From contig NC_083691.1 in the NCBI RefSeq assembly GCF_033118175.1, positions 17,271,001 to 17,335,000 of the forward strand: a DNA stretch of 64,000 nucleotides, in the 5' to 3' direction. Each line of letters opens with the position of its first letter. Positions within the stretch are counted from its first letter, which is position 1. This DNA comes from Dama dama. Lineage: Eukaryota; Chordata; Mammalia; Artiodactyla; Cervidae. Position numbers and translations under genes: made by a program. The notes beneath the pieces were generated by a model that worked only from the letters and a program-made list of their open reading frames with translations, searched no databases and was not told the DNA's origin. This document shows, piece after piece, positions 22,240 through 32,229 of the stretch.

Positions 22240-22930
22240 CTTTAATGTTGTCTCTTTAGGAGGCTGAACTGCAAGCATCTTTCCTGCCCTGTAGGAGCCC
22301 TAAGCCAGTAGCAGTAGGTGGAGGTTTTCAGCAGCTGCCAAGCATGACATTGCTGGACAGGCTGTCTCACCCTCAGCAGGGGACATCTGGAGAACAGCTT
22401 TTCATCTGCTGGCTTCTGCATGTCTGGCTACCTGCACAAGGCTGGAGCCCAGGGCATGAGTGTGGCTGGAGCCTGGCTTGTGTGCCCAGCTGGGCTCCAG
22501 CAGCGCTAGGCAGACCATGAACTTTCCCCTCTTCCAGCAGCAACATCTGTTTCAGGAAGCCGTTGTCTGTTCCTCCATGAGATGCACTTATGGCTCCAGC
22601 CATAGTGCATGAGCTGATGTGTGGAGCGATGGTCTCATCAATGACAACCATCCAGTCTGACAGTGCAGGTCCCCAGTGGATTACATCCTGTGGCTGGAGA
22701 CCAGAGCATTCCAGGAGAAAAGGCTGCCTGTCATGAGCTTGCCACCTGGCTTGGGGGTATGTGGCATCAAGAGGAAGCAATTGTGTTCTTTATTCATTCC
22801 ACAAGAGCAGCCTTTTGCCAGTGGGTGTCCTTTGTTCCCAGGAGATGTATGCTCAGGACTACTGAACATGCAATGTGAGGCAACAGTGAACATTTAACCT
22901 CACAGACAGCTACATGTGGCCAAGCCCTCG
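22240..22930. other. GC-rich segment with unidentified 135-codon minus-strand frame
   Basis: The minus-strand frame 22373-22780 (135 aa) starts at an ATG and ends at TGA. Its middle (DWMVVIDETIAPHISS, ISASHGGTDNGFLKQMLLLEEGK) looks more protein-like than the surrounding shadows. I do not recognise the family, and the C-terminal part is low-complexity (Q, S, C, P). It could be a decayed retrocopy, an unknown repeat or chance. There is no splice or promoter evidence. Confidence 0.3.
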
Positions 22931-23155
22931 GGTTCTGATGGTCCCCTGCTCCTTTGCTTGAGGTTACCTTTGCCAAAGCAGGTAAAATATAGAAATAACT
23001 TTTGCTCTCATGGAAAAGCTGAGTTGGTAAAAGAAACGGGGAGAAATGTTGCCTTGCTCATCAACTCATAAGCCCCCAGAGTTTGTGGTGTGATTTACAA
23101 TGATACAGGGGATGTGTGTATATATGGGCATGTCCATGCATGTTTTGTGAATGCC
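22931..23155. other. unique spacer
   Basis: No recognisable feature apart from a short TG/TA-rich patch at about 23115-23130. Confidence 0.5.
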
Positions 23156-23402
23156 TAGAAAAAACCTATAAGTGAAAAAAGTGAAGTCACTCAGTTGTGT
23201 CCGCTCTTTGTGATCCCATGAACTGTAGCCTACCACGTTCCTCCATCCAAGGGATTTTCCAGGCAAGAGTACTGGAGTGGGTTGCCATTTCATTCTCCAG
23301 AGGCTCTTCCCAACCCAGGGATCAAATCCTGGTCTCCTGCATTGTCAGCATACGCTTTACCATCTGAGCCACCAGGGAAGTCTTAGAAAAGACCTATAAA
23401 TG
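23156..23402 (-). mobile_element. Bov-tA SINE with 19-bp target duplication
   Basis: The element occupies 23175-23383 on the minus strand, with Bov-A part ttgtgtccgctctttgtgat and tRNA head to gagccaccagggaagtc. The flanks 23156-23174 and 23384-23402 (tag-aaaa-acctata pattern) match at 17 of 19 positions, which fixes both edges. Confidence 0.92.
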
Positions 23403-23404
23403 CC

Positions 23405-23786
23405 TATAAAGAAAGCTGAGCACCGAAGAACTGATCCTTTTGAACTGTGGTATTGGCGAAGACTCTTCAGAGGCCCTTGGACTGCAAGGAAATCCAACCA
23501 GTCCATCCTAAAGGAAATTAGTCCAGAATGTTCATTGGAAGAACTGATGCTGAAGCTGAAACTCCAATCCTTTGTCCACCTGATGCGAAGAACTGACTCA
23601 CTAGAAAAGACCCTGATGCTGGGAAAGACTGAAGTCAGGAGGAGAAGGGTACAACAGAGGATGAGACGATTGGATGGCATGAGTTTGAGTAGACTCTGGG
23701 AGTTGGTGATGGACAGGGAGGCCTGGTGTGCTGCAGTCCATGGGGTCACAAAGAGTTGGACACGACTAATCGACTGAACTGAGGAA
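23405..23786 (+). mobile_element. BovB LINE 3' end
   Basis: Plus-strand BovB terminal ~380 bp beginning at the aagaaagctgagcaccgaag block and ending gactaatcgactgaactga. It encodes a remnant of the RT C-terminal basic region in one 125-codon frame (23400-23777), with several deletions relative to the copy at 4432. It directly abuts the Bov-tA target duplication. Confidence 0.92.
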
Positions 23787-24585
23787 AGACCCAAATGTAT
23801 GTGTCCTATTAGCAGTGGTCAAGTTTAGGCAGACAAGGGGAAAGATGGCTGGTGATGGTGGTTTTCCATTTTCAATATTACAGCATTGCACATTGAAAAA
23901 TTATTGAAGAGATGAATTTGTGAATTCTTGGCTCATTATGAATGCAATTATGGAACAAAAAGAACAAAAGTCTCTAATTTGGAACAAGTTTGTGATGAGC
24001 TTCTATCTCGTCTCATCAACGTCATAAGTAAGGTGAAGCTCAGGTCTGGGTGTGACTACAGCTCCACCTCTAGTGGGTAATATGTAGACTTACACATCCA
24101 CTCCCTCCTCTGTAAAGTGGAGACAATGCAGAGTCCGTCAGGGATTTGTTATGAGTGGGATGATACAGCTCCAGCCTCTGGTGCTGGAAGAGTTGAGTAG
24201 ATGCCCACAAGGCACTGTGGCCCTTTACGTTGCCATGGTGACAAACACTCCTACATCTCAGCTCCTGACACAGTTCATCACATTTGATCTTGTCCATGCA
24301 TGTATTTTCCACATGTATCTCTGAACTCTACAAAGGCAGGAAGGCGGGACTCCTCCTTATCTCTGTATCTACAGAGCCTAACTCAGTGAGGACCCATATT
24401 TATGGAGAAATAAGGAAGGAAGACAAAATGAATATGTCAATGGTGATTAAAACATCAAATAAATAAACACATGAGTCAATAAGTCATCAGGTCTATATGC
24501 TTAAAAGGTGACTACACATTATTGGAGATTACCAGTTTTAAACATAAAAGCAAACTTGATGATCACAATGCTGATATTGATGATA
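23787..24585. other. unique sequence, nothing recognised
   Basis: No recognisable transposon or gene. Short frames on both strands at 24070-24466 have no domain. Confidence 0.45.
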
Positions 24586-24815
24586 ACCACTAACATTTAT
24601 CAAACACATACCATGAGCGTGGAAATGTTCTAAGAGATTTACATGACTTGAGTCATTCAATCCTGCCCACCTTTCCATGAAGCATTATTTTACAGATGAG
24701 GAAACTGAGACACAGAGAGGATAAGTACATTGTTCAGGGTTCCGTAAGGGGCAGAGTCAGGCAGCCTGGCTTCAACACAGAAGCTGCCACCACTACACTG
24801 CCATGCTTCTCAATT
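24586..24815 (-). mobile_element. MIR SINE
   Basis: Reverse-complement MIR: 'taacatttatcaaacacat', 'ttctaagagatttacatga', 'ttttacagatgaggaaactg', 'agacacagagaggataag' and 'ccaccactacactgccatg'. This is a near full-length copy, well above background. Confidence 0.85.
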
Positions 24816-25940
24816 CAGAGCATCCTTCTCTGTGTCATCCTACTGGGTGAAAATGGGTAAGTTTGAATCTGGCCTGAGTAGATGAGTTGACACTTTTGCC
24901 TTGATAACGGTTCTGAAGTTGATCAGGACTGTCTAAGATGACCAAGATTCTCTGACTGAGTCAGTTCTTTAACAATGTGACTCAGTTTTAACCCAGGCTG
25001 AAAGCTGGTGGGCTGTCCACTGCCGGCCCCTCTGGTTGTGGAGTAGATGCCATCCCCAACCAGTGAGCTGGGACAGCACTCTCACTAACTCACTTTGTGG
25101 TTTCTTGGAGAACAGCAGAGAGTTCAGCTGAACAAAGCAATTCTGTCATAAATCTTGCTAATTCAGATTGGGTAGGGCATTAGTCATTAAGCACTGGTAA
25201 ATGACCAATTATCTATCACAGCTGTTTTGCAGCTACATTTGAAGGCAGAACACGGGCTTTCAGGCCCACGTAGCAATAAAATTTGCAGTTTCTGGTGGTA
25301 ATATTCACTCTGCCATCAGACCCCCTTAGTGACTAATTTGGACAGAGATCATTGGCAACTTCTGGTTCCTCGCTGGACAACTGAGGAGAAGAAATTGCCA
25401 TTTAATTTTAGGGAATGACTTTTTCAACTCATGCAAACTTCCCTCCTTCTCCACACTAACTTGGAAGCAAGAATAGGCATTTCACAAGCTGCCTTTTTTC
25501 CCCTTAGTGCCAGGTATGCGATGATTGGAAAACATCAAGGCAGCTTGTAAAAAGGAAAAGGCAGCAATCTGGAGATGAAGACAGGAATGAATAAAATTAT
25601 CAGACGTTCAGAATGTTAATAAAAAAAGATTCCTATTTTGACCAACATGTTACTTGATGGAGGGGAAAAAAATAGTGCTTTCTCTGAGACTGGAATGAAA
25701 TTATCCACACTGAGCAGGAAAATCTGCTTTCTAGGTGGCCAGAGAGGAGGTCAGTAAATACGATCGCACCTTCTGCTATTCCCCCCTCACCCAGGACATT
25801 TCACGAGAGAGGTCTCTGATCAATTTGAGACTCAGGTTGGGAAAAATGATTTTTCTACCAAATTGAATGTATTAAGTAAAACTCATTCTTTCATGAGATG
25901 AAATTCTGCACAATGGTCAAAATGAGGCAAAAGAACTGAG
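24816..25940. other. 1.1 kb repeat-free sequence
   Basis: No transposon, gene or simple repeat recognised. The section 25120-25460 has several homeobox-type TAATT words and a CAGCTG-like word. That is only suggestive of regulatory DNA. Confidence 0.4.
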
Positions 25941-26105
25941 CCAGTGGTTCCCAGTGTGAGCCATCTTTGCCCCCACAGGATGTCTGGCAGCACCTGGAGT
26001 TATTTTCGGTGGTGGCACTGGGGAGGGTGGTGAGATGGTCTGACATCAGCAAGTAAACACTCAGGATGCCATTATCACCCCAGATGCATGGACAGAAGCC
26101 CCATT
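25941..26105 (+). mobile_element. MER20-like hAT (Charlie) element
   Basis: 'ccagtggttcccagtgtgag', 'tttgcccccacaggatgtc', 'tggcagcacctggagttat' and 'gtggtggcactgggg' follow the MER20 consensus order. MER20 is a non-autonomous hAT DNA transposon of eutherians, known in some species to carry regulatory sites. This copy is incomplete at its right end. Confidence 0.65.
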
Positions 26106-27020
26106 GCAGACTCTCCCCCTCCCCACTCAACAAAGAAGGATGGCGTCCACAATATCCACGGTGTGAAACAGGAACACCTCGAATTAGACAAACCTGGATC
26201 GTTCACCGGCTTCACCACTTACGAGCTATCTGATGTCAAGGCACATTTTTTAATCTTGGGAAGCCTCAGCTTTCTTACCCACAGAGAAGATAATGAAAGT
26301 CAAGGTCTTAGGCCACACCTGGAAACCTGAAAATGCCCTGCACAAAGGAGGTACCTTAAAAATACTTGTTAAAGGAGGTCATAGAACTTCTCTCACTAAG
26401 CGCCTGTCATTCCAGCACAGAAGAAAGAGATTTGAAGAATCAAAAGAACTGACTTAGGGACAAGAGCTCTCAGGTGATGTTATTCCCCAGGAGGATCAGA
26501 AATCACCCCTTTATCTGACTGGCATCTAAGGCCAGAGGAACTCACTTTCTAAAAATAATCTTGGTCAATTTAATAAGCTCAGAGACTCACCAAGTTATGG
26601 GGCCAAGAGCTCACCAAATCTACCAGATGTGTGGGCTGCAGTTCATTCCATGGTCCAATTCCATACTTGAAGAAATTCATCAAGCCCCTAGTTGTTTGCT
26701 TTGGGATCCCGCTGCATCCACACATACCATGTATTAGAAAGAAAAATTAACTTGCAAGTAAGCTGTGAAGATGTCTGATTATCTGAGGAAGCTGAAGCAT
26801 ATCTAGGAAGGTTGTTCACCACAATGCTATTTATTTCAGAAGAAAAAATTGTAAACATCAGAAATGACCAGCATTTGGGAATTGATTAAATAAATTATAC
26901 TAGGGTAGCAATTCAAATCACATTTCTGTATCATTTTTCAGAAGAGCTGCTCTTCATGATACATTTATGAATAAAAACATCTGTTTGTTATGACCTGAAT
27001 TTTTTGAAAGATTATGCTTA
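26106..27020. other. mostly unique sequence; possible old L1 scrap at 26820-26960
   Basis: The words 'attgtaaacatcagaaatg' and 'gaattgattaaataaattat' near 26850-26900 resemble the L1 ORF2/3' UTR junction. The rest is unrecognised. Confidence 0.4.
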
Positions 27021-27059
27021 TAAGATGCGTGCTTAGTCACTCGTTTCTGTCCAACTCTT
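27021..27059 (-). mobile_element. Bov-tA SINE, first part (split by L1)
   Basis: The 3' end of a minus-strand Bov-tA (gcgtgcttagtcactcg to gtccaactctt). It stops abruptly at the L1 poly(A) complement and resumes at 34865. Its last 12 bases (27048-27059) are repeated at the other side of the L1. Confidence 0.88.
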
Positions 27060-27441
27060 TTTTTTTTTAAGTCAAATATATAACTTTATTTTTTTTCATT
27101 AATTTTTATTAATTGGAGGCTAATTACAGGCTTCACAACATTGCAGTGGGTTTTGTCATACATTGACATGAATCAGCCATGGAGTTACATGTATTCCCCA
27201 TCCCGATCCCCCCTCCCACCTCCCTCTCCACCCGATTCCTCTGGGTCTTCCCAGTGCACCAGGCCTGAGCACTTGTCTCATGCATCCAACCTGGGCTGGT
27301 GATCTGTTTCACTATAGATAATATACATGCTGTTCTCTCGAAACATCCCACCCTTGCCTTCTCCCACAGAGTCCGAAAGTCTCTTCTGTACATCTGTGTC
27401 TCTTTTTCTGTTTTGCATATAGGGTTATCATTACCATCTTT
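27060..27441 (-). mobile_element. L1_BT 3' UTR and poly(A)
   Basis: Runs from the ORF2 stop to the tail. It includes the block shared with the truncated insertion at 2573-2768 (attaattggaggctaatta, catgtattccccatcccgat). The T-run at 27058-27068 and a second at about 27088-27097 are the reverse complement of the A-tail. Sharing with 2573-2768 is close, so both copies belong to related young L1 subfamilies. Confidence 0.93.
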
Positions 27442-30400
27442 CTAAATTCCATATATATGTATTAGTATGCTGTAATGTTCTTTATCTTTCTGGCTTACTT
27501 CACTCTGTATAATGGGCTCCAGTTTCATCCATCTTATTAGAACTAATTCAAATGAATTCTTTTTAACGGCTGAGTAATATTCCATGGTGTATATGTACCA
27601 CAGCTTCCTTATCCATTCATCTGCTGATGGGCATATAGGTTGCTTCCATGTCCTGGCTATTATAAACAGTGCTGCGATGAACATTGGGGTGCACGTGTCT
27701 CTTTCAGATCTGGTTTCCTCAGTGTGTATGCCCAGAAGTGGGATTGCTGGGTCATATGGCAGTTCTATGTCCAGTTTTTTAAGAAATCTCCACACTGTTC
27801 TCCATAGCGGCTGTACTAGTTTGCATTCCCACCAACAGTGTAAGAGGGTTCCCTTTTCTCCACACCCTCTCTAGCATTTATTGCTTGTAGACTTTTGGAT
27901 AGCAGCCATCCTGACTGGCGTGTAATGGTACCTCATTGTGGTTTTGATTTGCATTTCTCTGATAATGAGTGATGTTGAGCATCTTTTCATGTGTTTGTTA
28001 GCCATCTGTATGTCTTCTTTGGAGAAATGTCTGTTTAGTTCTTTGGCCCATTTTTTGATTGGGTCATTTATTTTTCTGGAATTGAGCTTCAGGAGTTGCT
28101 TGTATATTTTTGAGATTAATCCTTTGTCTGTTGCTTCATTTGCTATTATTTTCTGAGCCCCAATTCTGAGGGCTGTCTTTTCACCTTACTTATAGTTTCC
28201 TTTGTTGTGCAAAAGCTTTTAAGTTTCATTCGGTCCCACTTGTTTATTTTTGCTTTTATTTCCAATATTCTGGGAGGTGGGTCATAGAGGATCCTGCTGT
28301 GATTCATGTTTTGCCTATGTTCTCCTCTAGGAGTTTTATAGTTTCTGGTCTTACATTTAGATCTTTAATCCATTTTGAGTTTATTTTTGTGTATGGTGTT
28401 AGAAAGTGTTCTAGTTGCATTCTTTTACAAGTGGTTGACCAGTTATTCCAGCACCACTTGTTAAAGAGGTTGTCTTTTTTCCATTGTATATCCTTGCCTC
28501 CTTTGTCGAAGATAAGGTGTCCATAGGTTCATGGATTTATCTCTGGGCTTTCTATTCTGTTCCATTGATCTATATTTCTGTCTTTGTGCCAGTCCCATAC
28601 TGTCTTGATGACTGTGGCTTTGTAGTAGAGTCTGAAGTCAGGCAGGTTGATTCCTCCAGTTCCATTCTTCTTTCTCAAGATTACTTTGGCTATTCAAGGT
28701 TTTTTGTATTTCCATACAAATTGTGAAATTATTTGTTTTAGTTCTGTGAAAAATACCATTGGTAGCTTGATAGGTATTGCATTGAACCTATAGATTGCTT
28801 TGAGTAGTATAGCCATTTTGACAATATTGATTCTTCCAATCCATGAACACGGTATGTTTCTCCATCTGTTTGTGTCCTCTTTGATTTCTTTCATCAGTGT
28901 TTTATAGTTTTCTATGTAGAGGTCTTTTGTTTCTTTAGGTAGATATACTCCTAAGTATTTTATTCTTTTTGCTGCAGTGGTGAATGGTATTGTTTCCTTA
29001 ATTTCTCTTTCTGTTTTCTCATTGTTAGTGTATAGGAATGCAAGGGATTTCTGTGTGTTAATTTTATATCCTGCGACTTTACTATATTCATTGATTAGCT
29101 CTAGTAATTTTCTGGTAGAGTCTTTAGGGTTTTCTGTGTAGAGGATCATGTCATCTGCAAACAGTGAGAGTTTCACTTCTCCTTTTCCTATCTGGATTCC
29201 TTTTACTTCTTTTTCTGCTCTGATTGCTGTGGCCAAAACTTCCAAAACTATGTTGAATAGTAGTGGTGAGAGTGGGCACCCTTGTCTTGTTCCTGATTTC
29301 AGGGAAAATGCTTTCAATTTTTCACCATTGAGGGTAATGCTTACTGTGGGTTTGTCATGTATAGCTTTTATTATGTTGAAGTATGTTCCTTCTATTCCTG
29401 CTTTCTGGAGAGTTTTAATCATAAATGGGTGTTGAATTTTGTCAAAGGCTTTCTCTTCATCTATTGAGATAATCATATGGTTTTTATCTTTCAGTTTGTT
29501 AATATGGTATATTACATTGATTGATTTGTGGATATTAAAGAATCCTTGCATTCCTGGGATAAAGCCCACTTGGTCATGGTGTATGATTTTTTTAATATGT
29601 TGTTGGATTCTGTTTGCTAGAATTTTGTTAAGGATTTTTGCATCTATGTTCATCAGTGATATTGGCCTGTAGTTTTCTTTTTTTGTGACATCTTTGTCTG
29701 GTTTTGGAATTAGGGTGATGGTGGCCTCATAGAATGAGTTTGGAAGTTTACCTTCTGCAATTTTCTGGAAGAGTTTGAGTAAGATAGGTGTTAGCTTTTC
29801 TCTAAATTTTTGGTAGAATTCAGCTGTGAAGCCATCTGGTCCTGGGCTTTTGTTTGCTGGAAGATTTCTGATTACAGTTTCGATTTCCTTGCTTGTGATG
29901 GCTCTGTTAAGATCTTCTATTTCTTCCTGGTTCAGTTCTGGAAAGTTATACTTTTCTAAGAATTTGTCCATTTCTTCCAAGTTGTCCCTTTTATTGGCAT
30001 AGAGCTGCTGGTAGTAGTCTCTTATGATCCTTTGTATTTCAGTGTTCTCTATTGTGATCTCTCCATTTTCATTTCTAATTTTGTTAATTTGGTTCTTCTC
30101 TCTTTGTTTCTTAATGAGTCTTGCTAATGGCTTGTCAATTTTGTTTATTTTTTCAAAAAACCAGCTTTTAGCTTTGTTGATTTTTGCTATGGTCTCTTTA
30201 GTTTCTTTTGCATTTATTTCTGCCCTAATTTTTAAGATTTCTTTCCTTCTACTAACCCTGGGGTTCTTCATTTCTTCCTTCTCTAATTGCTTTAGGTGTA
30301 GAGTTAGGTTATTTATTTGACTTTTTTCTTGTTTCTTGAGGTAAGCCTGTGATGCTATGAACCTTCCCCTTAGCACTGCTTTACAGTGTCCCATAGGTTT

Positions 30401-31251
30401 TGGGTTGTTGTGTTTTCATTTTCATTCATTTCTATGCATATTTTGATTTCTTTTTTGATTTCTTCTATGATTTGTTGGTTATTCAGAAGCGTGTTATTTA
30501 GCGTCCATATGTTTGAATTTTTAACAATTTTTTTCCTGTAGTTGAGATCTAATCTTACTGCGCTGTGGTCAGAAAAGATGACTGGAATGATTTCAATTTT
30601 TTTGAATTTTCTAAGACTAGATTTATGGCCCAGGATATGATCTATTCTGGAGAAGGTTCCGTGTGCACTTGAGAAAAAGGTGAAGTTGATTGTTTTGGGG
30701 TGAAATATCCTATAGATATCAATTAGGTCTAGCTGGTCCATTGTGTCTTTTAAGGCTTGTGTTTCCTTGTTAATTTTCTGTTTAGTTGATCTATCCATAG
30801 TTGTGAGTGGGGTATTAAAGTCTCCCACTATTATTGTGTTACTATTAATTTCCTCTTTCATACTCATTAGCATTTGCCGTACATATTGCGGTGCTCCTAT
30901 GGTGGGTGCATATATATTTATAATTGTTATATCTTCTTCTTGGATTGATCCTTTGATCATTATGTAGTGTCCTTCTTTGTCTCTTTTCACATCCTTTATT
31001 TGAAAGTCTATTTTATCTGATATGAGTATTGTGACTCCTGCTTTCTTTTGGTCTCCGTTTGTGTGAAATATTTTTTTCCAGCCCTTCACTTTTAGTCTGT
31101 ATGTGTCTCTTGTTTTGAGGTGGGTCTCTTGTAGAAAGCATATATAGGGGTCTTGTTTTTTTATCCATTCAGCCAGTCTTTGTCTTTTGGTTGGGGCATT
31201 CAACCCATTTACATTTAAGGTAATTATTGATAGGTGTGGTCCCACTGCCAT
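27442..31251 (-). pseudogene. L1 ORF2 (endonuclease-reverse transcriptase), disrupted
   Basis: ORF2p nicks target DNA and reverse-transcribes L1 RNA. The N-terminal APE-type endonuclease (31251-30370, 293 codons) keeps recognisable catalytic blocks: LNVNGLN, FLQETH, VGDFNT, SRIDHI and SDHSAVRL. A single-base frame change near 30375-30390 separates it from the reverse-transcriptase domain (30394-28694, 566 codons). That domain has FTAEFYQKF, GTRQGCPLSPLLFN and an intact FADDMILY box near 29150-29161. A TGA at about 28694-28696 sits where the family has an Arg (CGA), a CpG-decay change. Further stops and indels follow. The C-terminal Cys/His segment near 27835-27870 is still readable (RGCGEKGTLLHCWWECK). 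The last intact piece is 27795-27442. A functional product is not expected. Confidence 0.95.
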
Positions 31252-31302
31252 TTACTTTGTTGTTTTCGGTTCACGTTTATACAACCTTTCTGTGTTTCCT
31301 GT

Positions 31303-32229
31303 CTAGAGAAGATCCTTTAGCATTTGTTGAAGAGCTGGTTTGGTGGTGCTGAATTCTCTCAGCTTTTGCTTGTCTGTAAAGCTTTTGAATTCTCCTCCAT
31401 ATCTGAAGGAGATCCTTGCTGGGTACAGTAATCTAGGTTGTAGGTTATTCTCTTTCATTACTTTCAGTACGTCCTGCCATTCCCTTCTGGCCTGGAGGGT
31501 TTCTATTGATAGGTCAGCTGTTATCCTTATGGGAATCCCTTTGTGTGCTATTTGTTGTTTCTCCCTTGCTGCTTTTAGTATTTGTTCTTTGTGTTTGACC
31601 TTTGTTAATTTGATTAATATGTGTCTTGGGGTGTTTCACCTTGGGTTTATCCTGTTTGGGACTCTCTGGGTTTCTTGGACTTGGGTGGCTATTTCCTTCC
31701 CCATTTTAGGGAAGTTTTCAGCTATTATCTCCTCGAGTATTTTCTCATGGCCTTTCTTTTTGTCTTCTTCTTCTGGGACTCCTATGATTCGAATGTTGGG
31801 GAGTTTCACATTGTCCCAGAGGTCCCTGAGGTTGTCCTCATTTCTTTTGATCCTTTTTTCTTTTTTCCTCTCTGCTTCATTTATTTCCACCATTTTATCT
31901 TCTACCTCACTTATCCTATCTTCTGTCTCTGTTTTTCTACTCTTGGTTCCCTCCAAAGTGTTTTTTATCTCATTTATTGCATTATTCATTTTTAATTGAT
32001 GCTTTTATATTTCTTCTAGGTCTTTATTAAACATTTCTTGCATCTTCTTAATCTTTGTCTCCAGGTTATTTATCTGTAACTCCATTTTGTTTTCAAGATT
32101 TTGGATCATTTTTATTATCATTATTCTAAATTCTTTTTCAGGTAGATTCCCTATCTCCTCCTCTTTTGTTTGACTTGGTGGGCATTTTTCATGTTCCTTT
32201 ACTTGTTGGGTATTTCTCTGCCTTTTCAT
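31303..32229 (-). pseudogene. L1 ORF1 (RNA-binding chaperone), two in-frame stops
   Basis: ORF1p coats L1 RNA and acts as a nucleic-acid chaperone. The frame from the ATG at 32227-32229 to the TAG at 31303-31305 is 309 codons and stays in register throughout. Order: a basic N-terminus, an extended coiled-coil-like Glu/Lys-rich segment (residues ~25-120), the RRM-like region (NIRIIGVPEEE, residues ~145-155) and a conserved C-terminal domain (ARREWQDVLKVM, NLQPRLLYPARISF). Two premature stops break it: TAA at 32005-32007 and TGA at 31636-31638. The TGA replaces an Arg codon, consistent with CpG deamination. No indels were seen, so the damage is light. Confidence 0.93.

Noticed and set aside
31340..31999. 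219-codon plus-strand frame with many hydrophobic residues, looking like a membrane protein
   Set aside because: It is the antisense shadow of L1 ORF1 on the minus strand. Reversed Lys/Glu codons give Phe/Leu/Ser-rich peptides.
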